Origin: Lumbricus rubellus
Lineage: Eukaryota > Annelida > Clitellata > Crassiclitellata > Lumbricidae
Assembly: GCA_945859605.1 (NCBI GenBank)
Contig: OX243812.1
Span: forward strand, 46,141,657 to 46,205,656
Direction of reading: 5' to 3'
Length of the DNA stretch: 64,000 nt
Shown: positions 1-10,600 of the stretch, in pieces
How positions within the stretch are numbered: position 1 is the first letter of the stretch
How the letters are laid out: each line of letters begins with the position of its first letter
Notes under the pieces: generated by a model
Databases searched by the model: none
What the model was told of the DNA's origin: nothing
Seen by the model: the letters and a program-made list of their open reading frames with translations, nothing else
Position numbers and translations under genes: made by a program

Positions 1-568
1 CCATCATCATCATCACAACTACTTTTATCACTTTGCCACCTCTGGACCACCGATATATAATGCACAAGACATCAAGGATTGAGGACCGACGGTGCCCCAC
101 AAACCTACCCGCTCTCAGTCTATACATCAGACCAGAAGCCCGCCATTTGATTGATATCCCACGAAGAATGGACAATTATTTTCAAATGTTTCATGTCATA
201 CGTTGACGTCATTAGTTTAAATTAAATTCATCAACGAAACCTGAATTTTATTAAGTTTATGTGAATACATCTTTGTATTACCAGTACGAAGCGAGTGACA
301 GCAGTCTAGGCAAATGCAACCAAACGCAATCTTCAGATGTTTCCAACAGACATAGTAGGCTTAACTCTGCGTACGTCAAGAATATATTACGAAGAATCAT
401 AAATATGCTACTATAGAAAGATAGTCAATGATGGACATTTTAATAACAGAATCACATAGCAACTAATCGACAAAACTAAGTTGCAAAATTAGTTGACTCA
501 ATAGGTCTCCTTGCTAAACGCATGTTATCTGTTCAATTTTTTGGCTGCTGTAACAGGCGCAGCATAGG
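1..568. other. AT-rich non-coding sequence
   Basis: No open frame of note, no terminal repeats and no tandem array is visible before the first transposon. The opening bases are a short CAT-rich run. Confidence 0.5.
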
Positions 569-576
569 CCTATATG

Positions 577-1914
577 CAGGGCCGTTTTAAGGAATTTTGG
601 GGCCCTATAGGCACAAACACTAGGCTAATTCTAAACGTAACTATATGAGTCTCATCTAGTTCCTCTCCTCTGGGGGAGAAATCAAGGTTAATTATGGGGT
701 ACGGAGAACGAGTATTTGCCGAACGATCGCTGAGACACGTAGCGCCGAGTGGGAGGGACAAGGGAAGGGAATGTGCCCCTCCCTACGGAAATTTTTTTTC
801 TTTACAACGCAATGGAGGTATTTTAAGCTGCCATCTTAACAAAATTTCTCAACTATTGTAGTGCTGACCTGAATAGTCTAAGACTTCAATAAATTTGTTC
901 TTACAATTATAATTTGTTCTTACAATAATAATTTCTTTATCAGTTTCCACAATATAATGGTGACATTGTAAGCTGCGATCCTACCAAAATTACTATATTA
1001 TTTCAGTGCTGAAGAAAAGAATGGTTGAAAATTTCACTTAGTATAATTATTATTACAATAATAATTTATTTGCGTATCAAGTTCTGCAACTCAGTTCTGC
1101 TGCTTCTGGACCATTAGAATAGACTATAATGTATAACTACAGACAGGTGTAGGCCTATAGTTTTTGCCCGACTTTCTTGCACTGGAATTAGCTTATTCGC
1201 ATTGCTCAAAAAGGACATTGCTGACCAGGACACAGATAGCAGAATAGTTACAAATGTTACACAAACCAAGGAAGAACTACAAAATCTGGAAGCCATGTAG
1301 CAGACTAATGATGCTATATTACTAAGTGCTAGGCCTAATGGTATAGTCTTTATACAAATAGGCCTATTAACAGTAAACTATACTCGTTGAGTCATTGTGA
1401 TAGTATCATAATTATATTATATTAGTGGATTTTATCATTATAATCACATATTATCTAATATAGCGGTATAGGCCTATTAGAGCTCGGGTAAAACACTAAT
1501 GTAGACCTAAACGGCAACTAAAAACTATTATTTGATCGAATGTCTGGGTAGTCACTTGTAGGTGGAGCTCCCCATGAAGTTGCCTATTTAAACACTGAAC
1601 GTAATCCGATTTCCGCCTCAATCTCTCAGTCTCAGATATAGAGTATTGCATTCATGCCTTCTATGTGTATGCCATTTTGTTAGCCTACATTTGTTAATAA
1701 TAATTAAAGTATACTGCTGACTCAGCTAGCATAGCAATATTAGTACTAGAAGTGTAAAATTAATGTTAGCATAGCATACATCAAAATTCGTATAACATGT
1801 TGCTCATTTGTTATGTGATGTATACAGTGTATTATTTTGGGTCGCCGCGGGGCCCCTCTGTTGCGCGGGGCCCTAGGCCCGTGCCTCGCGTGCCTAGGCG
1901 TTAAAACGGCTCTG
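577..1914. mobile_element. hAT-type DNA transposon, non-autonomous or decayed
   Basis: The ends are inverted copies reading CAGGGCCGTTTTAA on the left and CAGAGCCGTTTTAA on the reverse complement of the right. The element is flanked on both sides by the same 8 bases, CCTATATG (569-576 and 1915-1922). An 8-bp duplication with CAG-type ends is the signature of hAT transposition. Both ends are rich in GGGGCCC words, like the element at 51489-53129, so the two are probably related. I see no recognisable transposase inside. The interior is AT-rich with many TAGGCCTA words. The short open frames here are not convincing genes. Confidence 0.88.
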
Positions 1915-1922
1915 CCTATATG

Positions 1923-2681
1923 CTACAGCGAATCTAATATAAACCAGCAAAATAATGAAGGTCACATATATAAAATGTATATAGACTAGATAGCAAGCTG
2001 CGTTATTGGCAGCCTCATGCTGTGAATAATATAAAACAAATTACTGACTGACAGTGGAAGTGGACACTTCCACAATCAGTCAGTCAATTTTTATTTTTTG
2101 ACAAATATTCATCTCAAACGAATAAAGAAATTAGCACGCCTTCTCAAAAAAACAGCTGACAGCAACTGCACACTATAGGCACTATGCATAAGGACAAATG
2201 AAATGCAAATATAGAGATCCATTCATGTCAAACTACATGTAAATTAGATATTTATATGTAAATTAAAGGTTCAAAATGTAAATTAGATATTCATCCACGT
2301 TGACGGCGCTGAATGACTGTCAAAATGTTATCCGTGTGGAAATTAATAGAACACAGAATGATCAACAGATAGGTTGTGTGTGTGCGTGTGTGTTGTTTTG
2401 ACAAAACTGTCCACTCTCTATATGTGAATCTTGAATCCTTAATCAAGAATCTGTGTGTGTTGTATGTGTTAGTGTCATTAGGCCTAGTAATATTTTGGGG
2501 GTTGGTAGCCATTAGATATCACCAGCAGAAACAAAATCGTCATCCTTCAGCTCCTCAAGAAAGAATAAACTTCGTCCAAATATTTGAGTGTATAATTTCA
2601 TAGTGTTAAAAAGTTTGATCTTGACACGTTTTTCTATAGGGGTCGACTTCTATTCTTAGTCTTTGTTTCAATCTGATTCGT
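1923..2681. other. Non-coding, one imperfect hairpin
   Basis: Apart from an 18-bp stem with two mismatches near 2045-2082 (TGACTGACAGTGGAAGTG facing its near complement) and a short TG-rich run at 2373-2395, nothing is supported here. Confidence 0.5.
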
Positions 2682-2744
2682 CAGACTAGAATCTAGTCTG
2701 ATTGTGAAAGAAGATCTAGTCACTAGATCTTCTTTCACAATCAG
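2682..2744. repeat. Two abutting perfect palindromes
   Basis: Bases 2682-2700 form a 9-bp palindrome around a single central base (CAGACTAGA and its complement). Immediately after, 2698-2720 and 2722-2744 are perfect 23-bp reverse complements separated by one base. The longer arm would form a cruciform or an almost loopless hairpin RNA. No flanking duplication is obvious, so it is described only as a repeat. Confidence 0.85.
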
Positions 2745-2822
2745 CAGTAAAGGCAGCGAAATTGATCAACAGCTGAGATAAGACAGTCAATTAATCCTCC
2801 TCCTTCTCGTCCTCCTCCTCCC

Positions 2823-2983
2823 ATGGGCGGAGTTTATCAGGGGCTAGGGGGGCTAAGCCCCCCAAGAAGGTCCAGATTCAACTTTTTTACCATGAAAATG
2901 GTATCATTGTCGGGGTTAGCCCCCCTAAGAAGGCCCAAACTCGTGGTTAGCCCTCCCAAGAACGGAAACCAAACTCCGCCCAT
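2823..2983. mobile_element. Small foldback element with ATGGGCGGAGTTT ends
   Basis: The first 13 bases, ATGGGCGGAGTTT, are repeated inverted at the end. Inside, GGGGCTAAGCCCCCC-type words repeat in both orientations. It sits in a (TCC)n run, so the target duplication cannot be delimited. A longer relative with the same ends lies at 49793-50110. There is no coding capacity. Confidence 0.72.
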
Positions 2984-3152
2984 GCCTCCTCCTCCTCCTG
3001 CTCCTCCTCATCGTCGTCATCAAAGACCATGGGCTCATCGCTTGTAGGTGTCCGACGCCATTTTCGCTAAGTTCGTCCAGAGCGATGTGGCTCAGCTTTT
3101 GGAGTGATGTTCTGCACCACTCAACTGCATCGTCCATCCATTCTTTATGGGA
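2984..3152 (-). mobile_element. RTE-clade LINE, 3' end relic
   Basis: The complement encodes a stretch reading EWMDDAVEWCRTSLQKLSHIA, which matches the extreme C-terminus of RTE-type endonuclease/reverse transcriptases. A one-base shift then reaches a MASDTYKR-stop ending. The 3' tail is a simple GAT/GAG-rich repeat, as usual for RTE. The insertion is truncated at its 5' side. The foldback at 2823-2983 inserted in or beside this tail. The same protein region is seen intact at 40145-40944. Confidence 0.7.
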
Positions 3153-3239
3153 CATTCTCCCTTGCATAGCCATCCATCCATTCAAACATTAATGTCTTGA
3201 TCTTCTCATCATTATTCAACACGTATGAGTTACTGCTCC

Positions 3240-3890
3240 AGCTGCCTATATAGTATAAGCAATCAGGTCTTCAAAATTCTGCAGTGCTCCTGTTGCTAAC
3301 TTCCACCAGCAACATACATGTATGAAGTCCACATACTGAGCAAACAAATTCTTTTTAAAAACTTCTTTGGGGTTGAAAGGCCTTATAGCTTGCTCCCAAA
3401 TTTTGTCTGATCCATTCGCGCGAGTTTTTAAATTTTCAGAAGCATCGAAATAATCTTCATCAAAAACAGATCAAGCACCGAGTTCATCAGAATATCTACT
3501 TTTCTAAAGTGATTAGAAAACTCATATAAACCAGTTTTGTCATCAACATTCGTTTATGGTGTTTTTAAGTTATCAACGTCATCTAAGAAGTGAATGGTTT
3601 CACAAAGAGACTGTGAAACTCTCAGGTGTCGTACTTTTTGCTTTGGTAAACTGGAATGACTCTCCAATTGTCTGGCTACTTCTCTTAGGAGGTCGACTTA
3701 ATTCTGTCAGTTCTCTCAGCATTTCATTGCAAAACATTGAAGGCAAGACGATGTTTATGTTCGGACAACTTAAGTAAAGCATTACATGCATGTCTTGTGG
3801 ATAAGCTTGTTGTCTTCTTCAACGACTCCGCCGCTTCTGGCACTTTGAGAGTGCCAGTCTCAAGCCAGGAGACCGGAGGAGGGTGACGCT
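3240..3890 (-). pseudogene. Decayed coding sequence, identity unknown
   Basis: On the minus strand, long stretches without stops continue one another across at least three frame changes. The order is an upstream part around 3870-3730 (includes STRHACNALLKLSEHKHR), a part around 3750-3605, a part around 3600-3440, and a last part around 3460-3270 (includes DKIWEQAIRPFNPKEVFKKN). Composition is protein-like and not repetitive. I do not recognise the family. It could be a dead host gene or the body of an unknown transposon, and the adjacent RTE tail does not match it. The reconstruction is by eye. Confidence 0.4.
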
Positions 3891-5148
3891 AATCATCCTT
3901 GATATGACACAAATTATGTCGTTAAACAGGTATGCAAGGGTCTTTCTTATCTGTTTTCTGCAGCATATGTGCCTACTCAGTCAGCATGAGAACGTTGGTG
4001 TCTGGTTGTGTGAGCACAATAATTATACTTGGTCATTATTAATGTAGTCTATTGGTCCCGAAGAGACATTATTTTTGCAGTTCTGTGTAGGGTTTCATAA
4101 GCATTCTATCATGCCTGGCTGTTGACGCTGTGGATCATGTTGCTCACAATGCACAGTGCGGGGTGGGGGTGGGGGTGGGGGTAGACGGAGCGAAGGAGAG
4201 TGGGAAAGTAAGATAGATGAGAGGTCACGTGACTCCATCCCGTTCTCTGACTCAAAGGGTCCATCTGATTCAGACAAGCATTGGCCCACACACATACACA
4301 CACACACTTACACAGAGACACACAACCAAGGGACGCTCCGCTGGTTTCTATGCGAAACGGATATAAAGCCTGGAATTCTATTGTCCTTTTGCTTTGTGCA
4401 AATAGAACAATTGTCTGACCGTATACACTGTTATATAGGGTGATGCAGGGTCGAAATTATCGTACAAATCTAAAGTTATGTGACGAGATTTAAGACGTGA
4501 TGTAACTGCTTGAAAGACTTCGGTAATCTGTATGTGCGACAATCGTCACCAGAGGGCAGTTCAGACTGTTTTAAGACGAAGCAACGAGGTTTCATCCGTC
4601 GAAGCTATACCGGTATAGCAATTCAGATAGAGAAGTGTCCACTGGGCGACATAAGCATAAGAAGGCGATGCTTAACAGAACATCTATATTGCACATAAAA
4701 AAACGAGAAAATAGCTCAAATTCAGTTATTTCAATTGAGCTATTCACAATGCAGAAGCACACACGCATACATTCGTGTACGGACGCAAATGATGTTCACT
4801 GCAGACACAGACGACATTGTTTTCATCGTCATATCTCGTGTTTCAACGCAGATTAAGATATTATTATTATTATTGCAAGATGTCTTTAGGATCTGATTTT
4901 ATAGTTTTATTCAAGCATAAAGAGCACCACATTGTTTTTGATAATTTTGGTGATTTTAGAGACAAGCGACGCATTATTAAGACGCCATTGACGAGCAAAC
5001 TGGCGAGTTTCATGTAAGTCTGGAATTTTCGTAGAAGCACAATAGCCTATTAGGCCTATTCACGCATTGCAATAATAAACGTAGCAATGCAGCTTCTTAG
5101 AAGTGGCAGATGAGAAGACAAAATCAAAACGCTCAAGCACAATGCACA
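3891..5148. other. Non-coding with a G4 motif and short CA run
   Basis: A four-fold GGGGGT run sits at about 4160-4183 and fits the canonical G-quadruplex pattern. A short CA-rich run follows at 4288-4325. The remaining sequence shows no supported feature; the open frames across it lack any recognisable motif. Confidence 0.5.
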
Positions 5149-5342
5149 CTGTGGGGCGCGGTGGTGCAGTGGGCATGTTCGTCGCCTTTGCAGCTGAAGG
5201 GTTGCAAGTTCAAATCCACCTCAAGTCACCGAGTAAGGACCTTAGGCAAGTTCTTCACTCGCAATTGCTCAGCGTTTTGTCGTGAAACTCTGCATTTGGG
5301 AGCGCCTCTGAGTAAAGAGCTTGAATGGGCGCTATGACAAGT
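5149..5342 (+). mobile_element. tRNA-derived SINE
   Basis: A pol III A-box-like word (TGGTGCAGTGG, 5162-5172) and a B-box-like word (GTTCAAATCC, 5208-5217) are spaced as in a tRNA head. A longer body follows, ending in a GAATGGGCGCTATGACAAGT-type tail. That GGCGCTATA tail resembles the 3' ends of the LINE relics in this window, as expected for a SINE that borrows LINE machinery. No tRNA cloverleaf is intact, so it is not a tRNA gene. Confidence 0.65.
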
Positions 5343-5429
5343 ACAGTACACATACAAACAAATAAGCAAACATGCAATCAAAAAAAGTTCAGTGGACACA
5401 ATTGGACTCAAATAATGCAACATGACTGC

Positions 5430-5592
5430 TTTTAAGGAATTTTTAGAACTGCACAACTCCTTCTTTCCTTTCCCATACATCATCCATGGTAAATTACTTT
5501 CAATCGGAGGACAATGACGTTTTTGCTAGTTTTAAATGTACATAGGTGCTCTTCAACTGCACATTTTGTGTACAAAACTGTACAACCCACGT
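5430..5592 (+). repeat. Dispersed repeat, copy 1
   Basis: About 150 bp here are the diverged reverse complement of 10300-10455. Shared words include AGGAATTTTTAGAACTGCAC, TCGGAGGACAATGA and TGCTAGTTTTAA. GTGCAGTTGTACAC-type inverted words near one end of the other copy suggest a MITE, but I cannot fix ends or a duplication. Confidence 0.6.
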
Positions 5593-5959
5593 GAAAAAGC
5601 CTTGTCATGCAATCATTTTTGGTCGCTCCCTTTACACAGGATTTCGATGCACCCAGATTTGACTGTTATCAAATGATGTATTGTCGGGAGCGATGTTGAC
5701 TCTGCCCGTCGCTCATTGCTTTATTATCCTGCTTTTGATCGACGATTTGGTCCATCGTTGATCATCACTGAAGAGAAATTATTATTCAGACCAGAGTTTA
5801 ATCCGCTGCATTTCATCTCTTCCTCATCAGCCGATGATCTAATTAGTCGAACATGATTTGGATGATGGAAGAATAAGTGCATAGCGAGGAACCGATTGCG
5901 AAGCGGAGCTTAGCTCTACTAACCGATGTGTCTGTTAGAAGCCGATATTAATGTCGACA

Positions 5960-6056
5960 TTGTGGCCATAAACTAAATTATTTATTTCATTTATTTATTT
6001 ATTCATCCATTTCTATTATAGCGCCCCTTCATGCTCTCTACTCAGAGACGAATTAA
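5960..6056 (-). mobile_element. LINE 3' tail fragment
   Basis: The complement reads a ...AGGGGCGCTATAATAG... end followed by an (AAAT)n-type tail. The same TCTACTCAGAGRCGC / AGCGCCCCTTC block recurs at 12218, 21810, 22530 and 38340, some copies with a coding CR1/L2-like C-terminus upstream. Only the untranslated tail remains here. Confidence 0.45.
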
Positions 6057-6390
6057 GCTTACAAGTCGTGATGAGTGGGGGCTGCTGTCTATAGATCTAA
6101 CCTAATCAACGGCAGATGTCTGTTGCAGTGTGATTAGGAAGTTATGTTTTCTGTGGACTGTGGAGTGCATGCTTCTAGTCGACGACTGATTCGGAAATGA
6201 CGAGGGTTGTACATGTAGAGTTGTTGAGTGGTATACGCATACGTTGCAATGAAGTACAGCGTAGCCTCCCACTGATATGAGTGGTGAGTGGAAATGCAAC
6301 GAACGACAGCATTAACGCTGCTGGAATCCATTTGTTCTTTCGTTCAGTCGAGAGGTGATCTCACACCTGCAACATAAACACAATTCGTGC

Positions 6391-6776
6391 AATGTGATGT
6401 GCAGCACGTGTGATGCGCAGCACGTGTGATGTGCAGCACGTGTGATGTGGAGCACGTGTGATGTGCAGCACATGTGATGTGCAGCACATGTGATGTGCAG
6501 CACATGTGATTTGCAGTACATGTGATTTGCAGCACGTGTGATGTGCATCACGTGTGATTTGCAGCACATGTGATTTGCAGCACGTGTGATGTGCAGCACG
6601 TGTGATGTGCAGCACATGTGATGTGCAGCACATGTGACGTGCAGCACGTGTGATGTGCAGCACATGTGATGTGCAGCACATGTGACGTGCAGCACGTGTG
6701 ATGTGCAGCTGCACATGTGATGTGCAGCTGCACATGTGATGTGCAGCTGCACATGTGATGTGCAGCACATGTGATG
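6391..6776. repeat. 16-bp tandem array, about 24 units, E-box in each
   Basis: The unit is GATGTGCAGCACGTGT or the variant with CACATG. Each unit contains a CANNTG word (CACGTG or CACATG). The last three units are lengthened to 19 bp and contain GCAGCTGC. Because 16 is not a multiple of three, three units (48 bp) make a 16-residue peptide period in every frame of the minus strand. The long HMCCTSHV-rich open frames are therefore by-products of the array. Confidence 0.92.
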
Positions 6777-7452
6777 TTCAGCGGTCGACGTTGTTTCACT
6801 ACAAATGCAACAACAAAGCATCTTATCAACCGAACGTTTGCATCTATCATGAAGCAGAATATTAATTATATATGGTCTATATATTACTGTATTATTACAC
6901 ACATATATGTAAGGATACAGGTTAGAGATACATGTAAGTCCTCTTCTCATCATCAGCATTATGTACACACAGTAAGACATAGCCTAATATTATTATAGAT
7001 GCCAATCATCCAAAGGCTATACCTCACATCAGTTCGTATATAATTGGCTGCAACTAGGAGTGGCCACACCTCTTCAGCAGTCACAGCTAACAGACTAAGT
7101 TACGATTTGTTGAGTTACAGAGGTCATACATTTAACTCTTCTTTATAACCCAACACTCAACGGAGAAGGTAAGCAGCAAGGAAGTTATCATCAACCGGGT
7201 ATATCATCTTTGGTTCTCTCTCTTCATAACATCGTTATCATCTAAGTAAGGATTCATTAGATTCAGTAACTGTAAGGATACGAACGGTGTGATCTTATCT
7301 CAAGGTTAGAAGTTCTTGCTACTGAATTAATAATTATCTTGAATATTATTGTAGGAGACATAACTTGAAGACCAATGCCTAACCGACAATGATAATATAT
7401 AGGTGCCTTAAGTAATATATGTGTTTAAATCTGAACATTCATTTTCCTTTCA
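6777..7452. other. Non-coding, nothing recognised
   Basis: AT-rich sequence without terminal repeats, tandem structure or protein similarity that I can see. Confidence 0.5.
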
Positions 7453-7875
7453 CACTGTGTCCGGAAAAATTCCAAGGCTTTACGGTAAATATAAAAATAA
7501 TTAGTAAACATTAACAGATTTTTAAAATTCCAGAAACAGTTTAATCCTGAAATATTATGGAACTATAATTTATGTTCGAAATGTCCGCCATTGGCTTCCA
7601 CGCATGCTTCGAGACGTACACGCCACTGACTAACAGCAGCATCGACGACCAGTAAATTGATCAAGTTCATCCCAAGCATTAACAATTCGCTTGCGGAGTT
7701 CTTCGATGTTTCTGACCTTTGTCTTGTATACTTTCTCCTGCATTACTCCCCAAATTTTATAATCTACAGGATTTAAGTCTGGACTGTTTGGAGGCCAAAG
7801 ATTTGGAGGTATGATTATTATCTACTTTAGTTTTTTCATTCATATAATAGCCTTGGAATTTTTCCGGACACAGTG
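7453..7875 (-). mobile_element. Tc1/mariner-superfamily relic, maT/DDxD-like
   Basis: Inverted ends read CACTGTGTCCGGAAAAATTCC, and a TA follows the right end. On the complement, 7795-7600 encodes WPPNSPDLNPVDYKIWGVMQ, the region around the last catalytic Asp of a DDxD transposase, then after a frame change a C-terminus of the type AVSQWRVRLEACVEANGGH. The N-terminal helix-turn-helix and first two catalytic Asp residues are deleted, so it is non-autonomous. Confidence 0.85.
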
Positions 7876-8048
7876 TAGTTTAAGTCTCGCACTCTGTGAG
7901 TAATAAGTGTTCCCCAAACACTTCAACGATCCCTTAAGTAGGTTTCTCTAGGCCTTGGATATGCAGATCTTAAACCTATGAAACATCAAGCCACATGACT
8001 TGTGTTCACAATGCATCGCTATGTAATTTTATATTATAGACGCATATA

Positions 8049-9083
8049 CAGGGTGGCCCATAAAAAGTGAGACCCCTAGCATATTTGCAAATAATAAATT
8101 ATTTAAACACTTTTTCTTCAATAAAAGACAAGTATATTGTTGCCAAATGTTTACTCATACAGAATCAGAAATCAAATTTAATGTGTCCACCTCGGTTCTC
8201 AACAGATTTTGTCTAAACGTCGCAATCACTGGTAAATGCTTCTGTTTATAAACCGTCCAAGGAATTTTGCCACTCTTCAATTAACAATGACCAGTTTCGA
8301 ATAGCCAGGAGCAATCCTTGTCTTAAGACGTGATCACAATAGATACAGTAGACTCACTGTTGACCCAAGCTCCAGGTTCAACAATGGCCACACTGCCATG
8401 GTTGTCCCCATCCGAGACACCCCGACCGAAACTATGATGCAACGACTGAAATGCTTACTTGCGCGTATGAGTAAAGAGTTCGTTGCGGGAACATTTCTCA
8501 TGCATCAGAATAAACACGATCATTTTGTGAATTAACCCAGACAAGAGTAAATGTCTTTTCGTCTGTAAACCAAAGGCTTCGTAGCCTACACTTGTTTCTT
8601 TGGATATAATTATGCCAACTAACTGTTAACTTCGCTGCCAGTGTTTTAATTCGCAGTTTTCGTTTATAATCTGCCCTATCACGCGTTTGTTCGGTTGAAG
8701 TTGCAAATCCTGCTTTATAATGCGTTGCGCTGTTCATCGTGATATGCCAGTTTCTCTTTAAATTTCCTGTTGACTCTTGTGGCTGTGAGAATCATCATCC
8801 TGGCTGAAAATCAGCTCACTTGCACACAGAATATTCCGTACCATTCTAACGAACTTCGGGTAGCCGCTTCCTGATTTAAGCGCTGTCGCAGCCTACCATC
8901 GGCATCAATTTGACTTAAAAAATAAAGATGGCGACCGGAAGTTCACGAAATAGTGACGGTACACGCTGAGTCAATGAACAAGGATAATTTTACAGTTCAA
9001 AAACCGCCCAAAACATATTTTAATATTATAATAAGCTTACAAAAGATTTAGCGAGGGGGTCTAACTTTTTGGGGGCCACTCTG
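8049..9083 (-). mobile_element. Tc1/mariner-superfamily relic
   Basis: The element is bounded by TA on both sides. Ends read CAGGGTGGCCCATAAAAAGT and, inverted, CAGAGTGGCCCCCAAAAAGT. The complement of 8737-8498 encodes a piece containing WFTDEKTFTL and NSQNDRVY, the region of a catalytic Asp in mariner-type transposases. Further on, near 8200, a NRGGHI-type C-terminal motif is visible. Stops and shifts interrupt it, so no active protein is made. Confidence 0.85.
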
Positions 9084-10299
9084 TATATATATTATATATA
9101 TATAGGCTATATATAAAAGTAGCGATGTGGACACAAATCACGAGGCCACAGTCTTTTATATGTATATATCTGTGTTCAGCAATTAAACCTCAAAAGGCCA
9201 TAATTATAAAACTTATACATATTAGTATAGCGATGTGGACACAAATGAAAAACCCTATATATATAAATATAAATATAATAATATATATAAATATCACTGT
9301 GTGTATCAACGAAACCCATTGACAGTTGGTGCATGCGGCGCTGCACATGCAGAACTGCATCGTCTTAGCTGATTTGGATCGATGAAGTGTGCTTCAGTCG
9401 AGACCGTCCGCATGCATGCACACTCCGTTGCATGGTCTTACCAGCTGCTGCAGTACATGTGATGGCCATGCATCAAGCACTGCAGCAGCCGATGATATTA
9501 AATAAGTCACAGTTGCTTTCGATAAAACGTTCAGCGATGACCGAAAAATGGGTTGACTGGTTTGCGAAAAAACAACAGCAACAGTAGCTAAGAAGACTGG
9601 TGTCATTAATTTGGAATTATACCAAGTGATTCAGAGGCTGCAGAATACTTCGCTCGAAACAATCCGTGACTATATTATATAATAATAGGAGCTAATCATC
9701 ATCTGATGAGTGCCTGTCTCTGTCAACCGAACGTCGCTTGGCAACGACGGAGTTAAAAAAAGACGATCGAACTTTGAAGAAGTTTGATTCACCAACAGAA
9801 CTATTCAACAGGAAAAAATCAGCGAGAACGCCGAGAAGGTACAACTTAAATTAAAGCCTTCAGAATTTGACAGGTGCTCATGAGTTATAATTATGATTAA
9901 AGTGACATCGTATACGCTTCCCTCCAAGGATGTCGCTATCGTTTCGTGGTCATATTTAGACTATACCAATATTAGAATTACATGTACAGCGCGCGGAATT
10001 GCATCCCCTGCATATGTGTGGTATGCTGTTCCTTTTATTCAAGTAAGCTTAGACATAGTCTATGTTTAGACCAATTAGCGATACAAAAATCATAACTGCA
10101 TCAACTTATTTATCAGCTTTAGGCCTACCTGGTAGACTTACCTTAATCTATTAATTGAACTCAGAACTAAAGTAGTTCCGATAATCTGAATTCTGAAAAT
10201 AAACTCAGTAGCCTATAGCAAAGAAAAGGAAGCACAATCAGTTTTAGAAACTCTTATAGAAAACAGATTTCTCTTCTAAGGATAAAAACAGGGCATTTT
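9084..10299. other. AT-rich non-coding sequence
   Basis: A TA-rich stretch and a short direct duplication of GCGATGTGGACACAAAT (9122 and 9230) are present. I see no gene or element ends. Confidence 0.5.
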
Positions 10300-10600
10300 A
10301 AACGACGTGCAGTTGTACACAACTGTGCAGTTGTAAAAGCACTTCCGTAAGTTAAAACTAGCATAAAAGTTCATTGTCCTCCGAATTGAAGTAATTTAAC
10401 ATGGGTGATGGGAAAGAAAAGGAGTTGTGCAGTTCTAAAAATTCCTTTAAAATATCCCTGGACAATAACATTCTTATAATCCGGCGTAAATGGCATCTTA
10501 ATAATATAATAATGGCATCTTAATTATAATGGCATCTTAATCTAAAGGCATCTTAATTATAATGGCATCTTAATAATATAATAATGGCATCATAATAATG
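10300..10600 (-). repeat. Dispersed repeat copy 2, then GGCATCTTAAT array
   Basis: 10300-10455 is the reverse complement partner of 5430-5592 and starts with GTGCAGTTGTACACAACTGT, itself nearly palindromic. From about 10490, the word AATGGCATCTTAAT recurs with spacers rich in TAATATAAT. The two structures adjoin but look unrelated. Confidence 0.6.

Noticed and set aside
6312..6980. 222-codon His/Cys-rich minus-strand frame
   Set aside because: Caused by the 16-bp array; all three frames give the same permuted peptide.
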